Shown one piece after another: positions 31,386 through 42,497 of a stretch of DNA of 64,000 bases. Origin of the DNA: Symbiodinium natans (lineage: Eukaryota > Sar > Dinophyceae > Suessiales > Symbiodiniaceae); the NCBI GenBank assembly GCA_905221605.1, contig CAJNDS010002191.1:1204453-1268452 (forward strand), in the 5' to 3' direction. Position 1 is the first letter of the stretch. The number at the start of each line of letters is the position of its first letter. The notes under the pieces were generated by a model. That model searched no databases and was not told the DNA's origin. It worked only from the letters and a program-made list of their open reading frames with translations. The translations under genes were made by a program, and so were the position numbers.

Positions 31386-32109
31386 GGGTGGGCTTCCAGG
31401 GCTGGGCTTTCCAGCATAGAGTTTCGGGCTGCAGGTTTGACGGTTGAGGGGTCTCGGCCCAGGCTTTCAGGGCTGTGCGGTAGGGTTAGGGTTTAGGGTT
31501 TAGGGTGTAGGGTTTAGGGTGTAGGGTTTAGGGTTTAGGGTTTAGGGCTTAAGGTTTAGGGTTTAATGGTTTTAGGGGTTTGGGTTTAGGGGCTTTTGCT
31601 CAACCCCCACACCCGAGCCCTGAACCTTGACACTTACGCACAGCGGTAAATCCGGGAGCTCGAACTCCTAAACCCCTACATGAAGGTTCATTGTACTTAT
31701 TAACCAATTATAAGTGTACTTATAATTGTCCACTTATCAGCCCTGTAAGTGCCCTAATATGGTTATATACTCTAACTACCCATGAACCTTCAAGTGCACC
31801 CGATGTGGCCGGATAGACAGCCGATAGGCCCTAAACCCCAAACATTATAGACCGCAAGCCTCACAGAAAACTAAAACAAGACCAAAACCCTAAACCCTCA
31901 ACCCCAAAACCCTAAACCCCAAACCCCTAGACCCGACAAGGCCGGAGGAGGATCCAGAAGAGCCTTCCGGAGCCTTTGCGGAAGACCTGCCGGGAGCTTA
32001 AACCTAAACCCGCAGGAGTCCGGTAGTCTGAAGGTAGCCACATGGTCCCTTAACAGGGTCCTTTGCCTTCCCTAAAGGGTTCTGAAGTGGGAGCCCTTGG
32101 GTTGAGTAG

Positions 32110-32214
32110 TTTAGGGTTTAGGGTTTAGGGTTTAGGGTTTAGGGTTTAGGGTTTAGGGTTTAGGGTTTAGGGTTTAGGGTTTAGGGTTTAGGGTTTAGGG
32201 TTTAGGGTTTAGGG
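32110..32214 (+). repeat. Longest perfect TTTAGGG array, 15 units
   Basis: 105 bp of exact TTTAGGG heptamers inside the higher-order repeat zone. Confidence 0.98.
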
Positions 32215-32499
32215 AATGGCGTATGTAAGGGATATAGAGGGGGGTCCCATGTAAGGGCCCATACTGAGGGACCATGTACCTACCCGGACAACGGGTCCTG
32301 GTTTGCCGTTGCGTTTTACTCGGGTGTTGACACAATTCTTGAAAAAGCAGTCTTCAAAATTTAGGGTTTGCAATTTTTAACGTTAAAATAAACCTAAATA
32401 CCAGTTTTGTTTTCTTACTTTTTGCTGCTTGGTTCTTACTGCATCATTGTGCTTCGGCTTCGGAGGTACACTGTGTTAGCCCGGAGCCTAATCCCTTAG

Positions 32500-32990
32500 T
32501 AAGTTGTACAAGGAGGCGCAAAAAACGCTGCAAACACTAGTGTTCTGGGCCTGCTCACCAAAGGCATGGACGCTTGTGACCGCTTTTCCTGTTCCACATC
32601 CTTGTGCAGTGCGTTGTACGAGGAGGCGAGAATGCAGCCACTACCAGTGTTTTGGGCATCGTCGCAAATGGCCTGGACGCTTGTGACAACGCGTCCTGTT
32701 CTACGTCCTTGCGCAGCCCTAAACCCTAAACCCTAAACCCTATAAACCCTAAACCCTAAACCCTAAACCCTAAGTATGTTGTACAAGGAGGCAAAAACGC
32801 TGCAAATACCAGTGGTTCTGGGCTTGGTCGCCAAAGGATGGGCGCTTGTGACAGCTTTTCTTGTTCCACATCCTTGCGCAGTATGTTGTACAGAGGCGAC
32901 ACGCTGTAAATACCAGTGTTTTGTGCATGGACGCAATATGAATGACGTTCTTATCCCGCCCCCCCTCCCCCCAAAGCTGAACAACAGGAA
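32500..32990 (+). repeat. Tandem family of about 105 bp
   Basis: Four copies of TTGTACAAGGAGGCRAAAACGC ... TTGTTCCACATCCTTGCGCAG at 32502, 32612, 32773 and 32886. A CCCTAAA array (32717-32773) separates copies 2 and 3. Inverted relatives at 33955-34040 and 36690-36870. Confidence 0.8.
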
Positions 32991-35900
32991 AAGTGCAGGA
33001 AACACCGAAAAAACACAGGAAACACCACGGCAGCCCAGGACCTGTGGCCCAACTACCCTTAGAGGTAGCTTTCTTCGGGCCTTTATGGGGTGTTGAAAGG
33101 GTTGAAAAAAGGTTTCTGAAAGCGTTTGACGTGTCAGAGGGGAGGCTTTAGAGTAGAATTTAGGGCTTGAGGCATTAGGGCTTCTGGTTTCTGACCCGCG
33201 GCTACGAAGCCTACAGCCGAAAACCCGATTCCCTATAAAGCCCAGGCCCTAGATCCCAAACCCTGAACCCAAACACCTGCACACAGCTTGAAATCCTAAC
33301 CCCCTACGATTCAGGCTTTAAGTAAATATGTGTGGTAAGTACGATTCTTAAGATAGCCTAAGATAGTCCCTGCTAGGGTACTTCTAACGCAAATACAACC
33401 TACATGAACTTTCAAGCATGCCCCAAAAGGCCGGAGAAAAGCACGCAGACCCTGGGACCTGAAACCTTAACTCGAGACCCGAAAGCCCTTACCCTAAACC
33501 CTAAACCCTAAACCCTAAACCCTAAACTTTTAAAATTAAAGCCTAAAGCCCGCCCGAACCCTAAACCCTTACACCCAAAAAGGTCGGAGGAGGACCCAGA
33601 GGCAAACGGGAGAGCCGCGGAAGAAGACACGTCGGGCACCTTGGGGGACCTCCACCGAAGGATCGGGTGTTTCCCTTTAAGGAGAACTTAAAGGTTTGTA
33701 TGAGTCTGTTTTGTAAATGCAAAGGGGTTTATAGGCTTGTGTAGGGTTTGCCCGGATGTTTTACGGTTTTTGTTTTGGGTTGTTGCATAGGTCCTAAGTT
33801 TACCGCAACCCCCCAGGTCTGCCGTCAGACACGGCTCACAGTGGGGGGAGGGGCCAGAGACTTTAAAACCCCTTAGTTTAGGAATATACCTTAAATCATA
33901 TTAGGGTTCCTATTATAAGCGGGGCTGGGGGTGGGGGGGGGGGGGGTAATTACGTCCATTCACATGGGGATCCTGCCCAAAACATCGGTATTTACAGCGT
34001 TTTTGCCAGGGATGTTTGACGGTTCTGGAACAAGACACACGGTATGACGCCGCAAAGTGCAAGTGGTTGTGCGAGCAGTGAGAAAGAAGTCCGTCAGAAG
34101 CCCGTGTCTGCCCCATTTTTACCCCATGCGTTTTTGCGGAAATGAAAGCCTTTAATTTCTATAACTTCATAGGTTGTGTTGGGCTCACTGTTCAATGCAT
34201 GAAAACATCGTCAATTACAGTGTTTCCAGAGCGCGCGCAAACACATCAGGCAAGCAACCTTGTGCTCGATGCCTGATGGCAAAAGTGGCGTAGTTTAACA
34301 ACACCAGGACTTGCTTCAAAATCAGCAAGAACCCATAGCAGCTATAGCGGCAGCGCAATGCCCAAAATCGATGTCCCAAATTCAGCATCTGGACATGCCT
34401 CCCGTCCCACAAAAACCAATGAAACAACATGCGCGACGGCAAACGTAGCCGTACTGCGCGTAAGTTTGCATAGTATGCGAGCGGGTGAGGCAGGATTTAA
34501 GGTCTAGGGTTTACGGGTCTACTCTTTGGGGGCTCTGACCGTGGAAGTCTTAAGTGTCAGGTTGCGTGATGGGGGCTTCAAGACTAGATAAACCCCTAAA
34601 GGGCCTCAGGATACTTTGATTTCGGTTTAGTTTTTCGGGTGTTGGGGTTTTAAGGGTTTTTGGTTTTAGGCTGAATGCTCATATCTACACCTTAAGCCTT
34701 AAGCCCTCAACCCCAAGCACTGCAGCCTCACAGCCTAATTCCTCAGCCTAAAGCCCTACCCCCCCAAATTCAGGGACCTCGACACCTATGTACAGCCCAA
34801 ACCTACAGGGCTCGGGGCACTCAGCAAGAAGAGTTATAGGTAGGGGAACGAATATAAATGACCAAGAACCCTAAACCCTACTTCGAGTTGCCCATGAATC
34901 TTTGAAATGCAACCCGGAAAAGGCCAGATAGAAAGCCAATAGGCCCTAACCCCGACCTAACCCCAAACCAACCCACTAGACCACTAAGCCACACAAATAC
35001 CAACTAACAAACCCTAACCCCTAGAATTCTCAACCTGGCGCCCTAAAAGTCCAACGACCCTAAACCCCCTAAACCCCCTAAACCCTAAATCCTCCAAGCC
35101 CTCTACACCCTTTAAACCCCCTAAACCCTAAACCCTAAACCCGAAAAGGCCGGAGAAGGGTCTGGATCAACCTTGTGAAGCCTCCACGGAAGCAAAGCGT
35201 GTCCGCGAGCTCGGGCCTAAGCCGAAAGGGGCGCTGGTGTAGGCTTGCTTGCGGGCTTCATAAGGTTTAGGGTCGAGAGTTTGGGGTTTTAGGGTTAGGG
35301 TAGGGTATTATAGGATGTTGACAGGGTTGGTAGATAGAATTGTTTTCAACGTGTCTGAGAGTTTCATTTGGGTTTAAGGGGTTAGGATTTCTGACCCACG
35401 CCTACAGAACCCGAAGCCCCAGCCTTAAACCCTAACTCCTAACCCTAATGCCCTGTAAAGCCCTAGACCCCAAAGCCTGAACGCAAGCACCTGCGGACGG
35501 CCTGAATTCCCAAACCCACTTAGAGGCCCTCAAGACTTAGTATTTTTTCGTTCGAAGTATTTTAAGATGGCCCCTGCTAAGGTGCCCCCAACCCAAAACA
35601 CACGCGGCTCCCTGAGTCCCCATGAGCTTTCACTTACGCCCACAAAGGCCGGAGCAAACTCAATAGCCCCAAAACTCCTCATACCTTATGGACCATGTCA
35701 AAACCCTGCTACCCTATAAACCCTAAATGAATCCTGGGACCTTAGTTAAACCTTATCTCTAAACCCCAAGCCGACACTTTGAAGCTCTAAACCCTAAACC
35801 CCAATTCTAACTACCCATGAACCGTCAAGCACACCCGAATTTCGACGGGTGGAAACCAACAAGCCCTCAACCCCAAACACTATATTATGGAGACCACTAC

Positions 35901-36566
35901 TCCACAAGCCAAAGCCCAATGACCCTAAACCCCTAAACCCGAAAAGGCCAGAGGAGGATTCGGAAGAGGCTTCTGGAGCCTCTGCAGAAGCCGACCTGCC
36001 GGGAGCTTAGGCCTATGCCCAGAGGAGCACGGTTGCTTATGGGCTTTCGTAGGGGCGCTATTTATGGTGCATTTATAGGGTTGCTTTGTTTAACAACCTG
36101 GAAATGCCGCATTGAAAGCGAATACGCCATAAACCGCCAACACTAAATCAACCCTACGCCCTAGAATTAAAAATCTCAGGCGTAAGCCCTAAAAACCCAA
36201 TGACCCTGTAAACCCCTAAGCCCCTCCACCCGACAAGGGCGGAGGAGGATCCGTATGAACTTTCTGGAGCCTCTGCGCAAGACCTGCCGGGAGCTTAGGC
36301 CTAAACCCAAAGGAGCACGGTAGGGTTGGTTGCGGGTGGGCTTTCATCTGGCGTTGCTTGGGGTGTTTATAGCTTTGTTTTCATTTGTTTATAGCGTTTA
36401 ATGTGTCAGGGATTTGGCCTTTAGAGTTTAGTTCGGGTTCAATTGATAAGGATGTCCGATCCGCGCTTGTAGAGCCCGAAGCCACAAGCCTCAAACTCCT
36501 GGCACTGCTTAAGCCACAAAGCTCTGAGGGTAGTTCCTTGTTTCTGGACCTTCGGTTTTTTCGGCT

Positions 36567-36690
36567 TGGGTGGGGGTGTGGGGGGGGTGTGGGGGGGGGG
36601 GGGGGGGGGGGGGTGGGGGGGGGGTGTGGGGGGGGGGGTGTGGGGGGGGGGGGGGGGGGTGGGGGGGGGGGGGGGGGGGGGGCGGGGGGG
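36567..36690 (+). repeat. G-rich tract of about 120 bp
   Basis: Runs of 4-20 G separated by single T. The long Gly or Pro frames are artefacts. Confidence 0.95.
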
Positions 36691-38071
36691 GCTGGCATTT
36701 ACAGCGATTTACAAGGATGTGGAACAAGAAGATCTGTCACAAGCGTCCGACCGTACCCAAAACACAGGTATTTACAGCGTTTTATCCCCAAAACACTGGT
36801 ATTTCCAGCGTGTTGGCCTCTTTGTACAACATACTGCACAAGGATGTGGAACAAGAAAATCTGTCACAAATGTTTACCTTGCACTAATAAATCCCAAACA
36901 TGCTCCGTACCACGCCTGCCAGTACGAACAATGTGTCACGCAGAGCCCGCACCCAGGCAAACTAATGCGCGTTAACCGGGTAGTTACATGGTCTCTAACC
37001 TCCTTTACAGGGTTCTGATGTATGGGCCCTTATAAGAATTATATATGTGCCAACATAAGCGCACCCCCCTGGTTCACCCCCCGTGGTCCCCTCCACCCTG
37101 TGGTCCCCCCTCCCCCCCGCCTCCGTGCAGGGTTTAGGGTGTAGGGTTCAGGTTTTAGGATTTATGGTTTTAGGTTTTAGGGTTTAGGGGGTTTAGGGGG
37201 TTTAAGGGGTTTAGGGGGTTTTGGGGTTTCAGGGGTTTAGGGGTTAGGGAGTATTGGGTTTGGGTTTGTTTTTTTGGGGGCGGGGGGGGGGGAGATACCA
37301 TGTGGGGGGGGAGGGGGGTCGACTACGCGGAACGCGGCCGCAAGTACGGGGTGCCCTTTAATGGGCCCATACTACGGGACCATGTAACTACCCTTAGAAG
37401 AGCCTACGGCTTGAACTCCTGATTCCCGATAAAGCCAGAGGACCCAGAGCTTGAACCCAAACACCTTCGAACAGCCTGAAAGCAAAAGGCCCCTACTTAC
37501 AGGCCCTCCGAGGATTGAGCCAATATTTGTTTCAAGCGTTTCTCAGAATTTCTCGTAAGGTAATTATCAGCGCAAATACAACCAGCTTACTAAGTTCCCC
37601 TGAACTTTCTCAAGCACGCCCGCAAAGGCCGGAGACAACTCAACAGCCCCTATACCCCTTATACCTTCTACCCTATAGACCATTTACAAACCCCAATTCC
37701 CTGGAACACAAAACTCTAACTTAAAACCCTAAAGCCTTAAACCCTAGGCCGAAACCCTGGTCCTTTCTTGCTTTGATTCAAGGGTCTAGGGCCTAGGGTT
37801 TAGAGTTCCACACTTTGGGGGCTCTGACAGTGGAAGTCTTGACTTCCAGGTTGCGTGGGGACTTCAAGACAAGAGTAACCCCTAAATGGGCGTGGGGGTG
37901 AATAGATTTTCGCGTTTTTTGGCGTTAGGGTTAAAGGTTTTTAGGGTGTAGGGTGCAGGGTTTAGGGTTTAGGATTTAGGCTTCTGCTCGCATTTACACT
38001 TTAGGCCTTCGACCCCAAACACTACAGCCAAAGCCATAAACCCCCAATCCCTGAGACTTTACACCTTGGTA

Positions 38072-38190
38072 CTTGGAGGTTCATGGACTGTACTTCTAAC
38101 AGTACGTATAGCCATATTAGGGCAGTTAAGGGGCTTATAAATGGGCTATAAGTACAGTTATACTTGGTATATGTAGCATGAACCTCCAAG
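38072..38190 (+). mobile_element. MITE-like element, family B, with TA target duplication
   Basis: Perfect 14-bp inverted ends CTTGGAGGTTCATG / CATGAACCTCCAAG flanked by TA on both sides. The matching place in the neighbouring higher-order repeat copy (34783-34800, ACACCTATGTACAGCCC) lacks it, an empty site. TA duplications are typical of Tc1/mariner-type elements. Confidence 0.75.
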
Positions 38191-38938
38191 TACAGCCCTC
38201 CCTCCTAACCCGCTTCTTACAGGCTTAGCAGGCTCGGCAAACAGACCTATACGCAGGGTGAGGGAATGTAACTTGCAGAGACCCCGAAACCTTGCTTCTA
38301 ATTACCCATGAACCTTTACAGTGCAGCAACCTGGAAATGCCGGATTGGAAACCAGTACGCCATAAACCGCAAACACGAAAGACCACTAAGCCACAGAAAC
38401 AACAAACTAGTCAAACCCCAAGCCCCAGACTTAAAACCCTCAGCCTTAAGCCCTATGACCCTGTAAACCCCTAAACCCCCCCACCAGACAAGGGTGGAGG
38501 AGGAGGATGAACCGTCTGGAGCCTCGGCGCAAGACCTGCCCGGAGCTTAGGCCTATAGACCCAAAGGAGCACGGTAGTGTTGGTTGCGTATGGGCTTTCA
38601 TCGGGCGTTTATGGGGTGTTTATAAGGTTTTTTAAATGGCGCTTAATGTGTCACCTCCGGTTCCTTGGCCTTAAACCCTCAACCCTAAACCCCAAACCCT
38701 AAACCCAAGACTGAAACACCAAAACGACGTCCTCCTGAGGTCAGGTCCGGCAGACAGCGCTGTGGGAAGTGGCCTCATGATGTCTGAGGAGGAGCCCCCT
38801 GCTCAGTTGCACTTTTTTCACTTTTTTAGGGTTCAGGGGAACTTATAAGGTTTAGGGTTTAGGGCTAGGACCCGGAGTGGCCGTTATTCCCTTTTTTTCG
38901 GGTTTAGGGTTCAGGGGTAGGACCTTGGGACATTTTTA

Positions 38939-39012
38939 TGTTTTCCCTTGTTGGGTTTAAGGGGATCATATTCATGAATTGTTCAGAGGGTTTTGGTGGC
39001 CATCCTAGGGAG
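38939..39012 (+). mobile_element. Short interspersed element, family E, copy 1
   Basis: TTGGGTTTAAGGGGATCATATTC ... GGGTTTTGGTGGCCATCCTAG. Further copies at 54876, 56358, 59084 and 63589; a partial one at 41968. Confidence 0.7.
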
Positions 39013-39153
39013 TCCTTAGGGTTTAGGGTTTATGCTTTTCTTTGGGGTTGAGAATTTAGGGTTATAGGACTTGGGCTTTTACCTCATCAAGAGACGGAAG
39101 CAGACTATCGTGACAAGTTGTATACAGATGAGGATAACACTACCGAGAAAGTG

Positions 39154-39187
<34 letters not shown>
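39154..39187 (+). repeat. (TGC)n microsatellite
   Basis: Eleven TGC triplets. Confidence 0.95.
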
Positions 39188-39188
<1 letters not shown>

Positions 39189-39381
39189 TGAGAGTTATCA
39201 AGCCAATAGCATCACCCACCAAGCACCACAGCCACAGCCGCCGCCAGCACCAGAACCGACACCATCATCATCATTATCATCACTTTGTCATAGTTGGGTA
39301 ACAGTTTACATTTTTGAGGGTATTTAAACCCAATAAGGAATAAACAAATACATTTTTAATATTATCCCAACAATGAACTAG

Positions 39382-39408
39382 ATCATCATCATCATCATCA
39401 TCATCATT
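39382..39408 (+). repeat. (ATC)n microsatellite
   Basis: Nine ATC triplets. Confidence 0.95.
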
Positions 39409-39472
39409 GAAAAGACCGTCGGCCCTACACCCAAAACCCCAAACTTAATAAACCCTAAACTTGGGACGTTCC

Positions 39473-39561
39473 CCCTTACACTAACAGTCCTCAATAGGGA
39501 TTGAACTCGGAGGTTGCTGTAATCCCTATTCAGGAGCTGTTGGTATAAGGGGGAACATCCC
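39473..39561. mobile_element. MITE-like element, family A, copy 2
   Basis: 89 bp: GGGACGTTCCCCCTTACACT ... TGGTATAAGGGGGAACATCC, inverted ends about 28 bp. Confidence 0.75.
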
Positions 39562-39574
39562 AACCCTAAACACT

Positions 39575-39680
39575 AAACCCCTGAACCCCTGAACCCCTGA
39601 ACCCCTAAACCCTAAACCCCTGAACCCCTGAACCCCTGAACCCCTAAACCCCTAAACCCCTAAACCCTAAACCCTAAACC
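39575..39680 (-). repeat. Homogenised CCCCTGAA / CCCCTAAA octamers
   Basis: Blocks of CCCCTGAA (about seven) and CCCCTAAA, an octamer variant of the heptamer. Confidence 0.9.
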
Positions 39681-39806
39681 ATCATCACCACCTCTGTCGG
39701 AGCTGCCACCACCATCGATGTCGGGGCGGACTTCCTAATATTACAGTCCTCGGTCATGGTTTAGGGTTTAGGGTTTAGGGCCTAAAGGGTTTAGGGTTTC
39801 AGTGTT

Positions 39807-39890
39807 GGGATGTTCCCCCGTATACTAACAGTCCTTCTTAGTGGATTATAGTACACCCGTAGTATAATCCCTTTTAAGGGGGATCATCCC
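39807..39890. mobile_element. MITE-like element, family A, copy 3
   Basis: 84 bp: GGGATGTTCCCCCGTATACT ... CCTTTTAAGGGGGATCATCC. TT before and AA after, as in copy 2. Confidence 0.75.
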
Positions 39891-40149
39891 AAGTTCAGGG
39901 TTAGGATTGTTGTTGGGCTGAGGGTTTTGCGGCTTCAGGCGCGCGGGTTCTATATGGAGTTTGAAGGGTAGTTCTAAGGGTGCAGGGCTTGGGGGGTCGG
40001 CTTAGGGTTCCTGTCTTTGGGTTTGGGGAGGGTGTGGGGTGTATGAGCCCTGCTTATGACAGACTTGCTACATTCCCTGATCCTCATAGTATGTATATAT
40101 ATGTATAGAGTATACCATGAAAGCCCTAGGGCCCTAAAGCACTACAACC

Positions 40150-40378
40150 CTAAACCGCTAAAACCTCTAAGTAAGTTGAGGCAGAGAGAGCTCCAGCTGA
40201 AGATCGACGAGCTACTGGCCAGAGCACCTTGGCCCTGGTTGATTTCTGAGGGCAGACCAGTGCCTCTCTTTCCGGTCTGTTTGCAGGATCAAGGTACACT
40301 GAGCCTTTCAACCTACGCCACTAACTCTCCTGAGCCTCTACCTAAGAAGGCTGAGGGGAGGGAAGCTGATTGCATCTG
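40150..40378 (+). CDS. Probable exon upstream of the 237-codon ORF
   Basis: Plus frame reads LSKLRQRELQLKIDELLARA, PWPWLISEGRPVPLFPVCLQ, and an acidic/basic end EPLPKKAEGREADCI. Ends at a perfect donor TG|GTGAGG (40379). The first part would form a basic amphipathic helix. No family recognised. Its frame differs from the next ORF. Confidence 0.5.
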
Positions 40379-40386
40379 GTGAGGTG

Positions 40387-41100
40387 ATGAACACGAAGCC
40401 AGATGCAGTTCCCCCGGGCGACTGGGGAGCCGATGCCCCTGTGTCTTCCAGTAAGCAGGAGGACACGAAGACAGATGCGGTTCCCCCGGGCAACTGGGGA
40501 GCCGATTCCCGTGCTTCCAAGAAGCTGGAGCCTGTGAGTGTGGAGGAGCTATGGAGTCGCCTGCGCAATTGTAGCTATAATCACTGCCATCTTCCCACTA
40601 TGCTTCAAGCTATCGCAGGCTGTGACGACATACGGCACCATCCGAGCAAAGTCTCTCTGCAGCTGCTGTCCTGGAACTTCAGTGGGGCGGTGCGCTTGTC
40701 CGATCAACTCGCACAGAATGCCGAGGCTCGCGATCTTGCCACGCAGCTCTTGTCGGCAATGGCTCTGCTGGCAAAGGCTTGCTCTGCGAAGCGAGATGAG
40801 GCTCCAGGTGCAAAGCTTGCAAGGCCTACAACTCCATCTGCAAATCTTACAAGGCCTGCAACTCCAAGTGCAAAGCTTACAAAAGACGTCGAGCAGGAGA
40901 CGGAGGAGATGTTGATCAGAGACCTTTGGCTTGCGAAAGGAGGCATGTTAGGGGCCCGTACAAAATGTCCTGTTAAATTGACGGCCCAATTTGGGCTTGG
41001 TGTTCCTGACGTTTCTAATCTCACTGCAATTGCGGCTTTCCTAGTTTTTGGGCGTAATGCTTTGCCGAAAGCTAAAGCCCAAATCCTTAAACAACTATAA
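40387..41100 (+). CDS. Hypothetical protein, 237 codons, with internal repeats
   Basis: ATG at 40387, TAA at 41098-41100; the largest convincing ORF of the 23-64 kb half. Residues 3-45 hold two copies of a 24-residue repeat (DAVPPGDWGAD / DAVPPGNWGAD), from a 72-bp DNA duplication. Residues 140-170 hold a 10-residue repeat (AKLARPTTPS / ANLTRPATPS). Between them lies a helical middle (LWSRLRNCSYNHCHLPTMLQ, EARDLATQLLSAMALLAKAC). No signal peptide or membrane segment. No family recognised. The ATG overlaps the upstream exon's intron start, so this may be an alternative or separate gene. Confidence 0.55.
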   Translation: MNTKPDAVPPGDWGADAPVSSSKQEDTKTDAVPPGNWGADSRASKKLEPVSVEELWSRLRNCSYNHCHLPTMLQAIAGCDDIRHHPSKVSLQLLSWNFSGAVRLSDQLAQNAEARDLATQLLSAMALLAKACSAKRDEAPGAKLARPTTPSANLTRPATPSAKLTKDVEQETEEMLIRDLWLAKGGMLGARTKCPVKLTAQFGLGVPDVSNLTAIAAFLVFGRNALPKAKAQILKQL

Positions 41101-41118
41101 TGCGTAGGAGTTTAATTT

Positions 41119-41275
41119 AAAATCCAGCCATAAAGATATGCTCCACCATGCCCGTTTTCCCCTTAAGAACAGAGACATGCAAGGATCTGAAGAACAGCTT
41201 GCCGCTTTCCGTTGCTGCGCTCGGCAGCAAGTTCGGCGCCCGCTTCCGAAGTGGCCAGCTGTGCGCTTTAGTGCT
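41119..41275 (+). CDS. Probable coding segment after the 237-codon ORF
   Basis: Plus frame reads HKDMLHHARFPLKNRDMQGS, EEQLAAFRCCARQQVRRPLP and stays open into the TTTAGGG array at 41277. Could be the next exon of the same gene. No donor placed. Confidence 0.38.
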
Positions 41276-41276
41276 G

Positions 41277-41347
41277 GGTTTAGGGTTTAGGGTTTAGGGT
41301 TTAGGGTTTAGGGTTTGGGGTTTGGGGTTTGGGGTTTAGGGTTTAGT
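41277..41347 (+). repeat. TTTAGGG array with TTTGGGG block
   Basis: Six TTTAGGG, three or four TTTGGGG, then TTTAGGG again. Confidence 0.9.
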
Positions 41348-41393
41348 GCTGTTCGGGTGTTTTCTTGTTTTTGTGCAAGGTCTTTAAGGCGGG

Positions 41394-42043
41394 TTGTCGG
41401 TACGTAAGGCAGCTATAGATTGCGCGCCCAGCCTTTCAACCCCGAAACCCACAACCCCTACATCCATAGAACGAGGCCTCGCACTCCGGAAGCGCAAGAA
41501 CACCTTCTTTCCCTGGCTCCGGAAGATACCCGGTATCATGGTTCCCAGCTCGTGCCTCGCAGCAGTTCTTGAGGGTTGAGAGGCGCAGGGTTTCCGCTCA
41601 CTCATGGGGCTGTTGCGCGGAGGCCTTCGGCCCATCCCGAAACCTCAAGCTTGAGTTCGCCACCCTCAGCAGGTAGACCTTAAACCCGGAAGCCCTCGGC
41701 TGGAAGCAAGGTGCACAGGGCCGGAGATGGTGATGCGCGAGGGCCTCGAGGGTCCATATCCAGCCGGTCCACTACCACCGCGCTGCCGAAAGAGGGCTGG
41801 ACACGACGAGGTCACGAGCACTTCATATGCCACGCAAGCGACATCATCGACATCGAAAGCCCGTCGCACTTTGACCTTGGGCAACCTCCAGCTCACGCAT
41901 CCCCCACTTTTTGGAGCTTTCGGAGCTTGGCCGGCAACTTGGCAAAAACAACAGGTGCTTCGCTTGTTGGGGTTTAAGAGGATAAGATTTGGGATGGTTT
42001 TTTTCAGAGCGTCGTAAGGGCCATCCCAGTTCGGGGACTGCAT
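41394..42043. other. Open on both strands, no gene assigned
   Basis: Plus frames (41394-41579, 41727-42017) and a 125-codon minus frame (41666-42043) overlap. The right end is a partial family E element (41968-42030), so these frames are not trusted. Confidence 0.35.
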
Positions 42044-42283
42044 TTTTTCAGGTTTTTTTGGTGGTTCTTATAACTCACTTAGTGCTAATCTGCTTGTTAG
42101 GGTTTAGGGTCCTACTTTGTGAAGGTCTACATTCGAAATAGTTGTGTTGTCATGATGGGCATACTGGGGAAGTAAGGAAGCCTCAGCTTGGCAAAGAAAC
42201 GGCTGGTAAGCAGATGCCCGAGCTCGCGAAGTTTAGGGTTTAGGGTTTAGGGTTGAGGGTTGAGGATTTAGGGTTTAGGGTTT

Positions 42284-42497
42284 AGGGTTTGCAGCGTGGG
42301 GGTCCATCGGAAGGCGCCCCTGAGATGGACCCTAGTGTGGTTTGACCCGCAGTGTACAGGATCCTTTTGGAAGAGCAAATCAAAAATCTCAGTGAATAAT
42401 CCATCTCAGCTGCTGCTCAAGGTAGCAACTGAGAACAAGAACAGTCCGAGTCAGCTGAAGCGCCAATGCCCAGACGCCTGGGAGGATCCGCAAAGTA
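42284..42497 (+). CDS. Probable exon(s), unidentified protein
   Basis: Plus frame after a TTTAGGG array reads GVHRKAPLRWTLVWFDPQCT, GSFWKSKSKISVNNPSQLLL, then ENKNSPSQLKRQCPDAWEDP. A good internal donor CTCAAG|GTAGCA (42421) may end the exon early. No family recognised. The segment 42663-42750 (MCLDGPRRSVHEEAIERTLL) may follow. Confidence 0.45.

Larger units (their letters stand above)
31590..38660. repeat. Higher-order repeat domain
   Basis: Long imperfect units recur. Anchors: CTTTGGGGGCTCTGAC at 34523 and 37813; GACCACTAAGCCACA at 34979 and 38381; a GGCCGGAGGAGGATCC-type block at 31940, 33580, 35145, 35945, 36238 and 38490; CCTGAACCCAAACACCTGC-type words at 33250, 35467 and 37445. Divergence is roughly 15-30% by eye. 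No protein frame is conserved between copies. Confidence 0.75.

Noticed and set aside
32110-32214. A real chromosome end (telomere)
   Set aside because: Arrays are short, in both orientations, and followed by tens of kb of other sequence. They are interstitial.
36381-37018. Gly-rich and Pro-rich frames of 100-196 codons
   Set aside because: Caused by the G-rich tract at 36567-36690. Only short non-repetitive tails remain, and these are a dispersed repeat.
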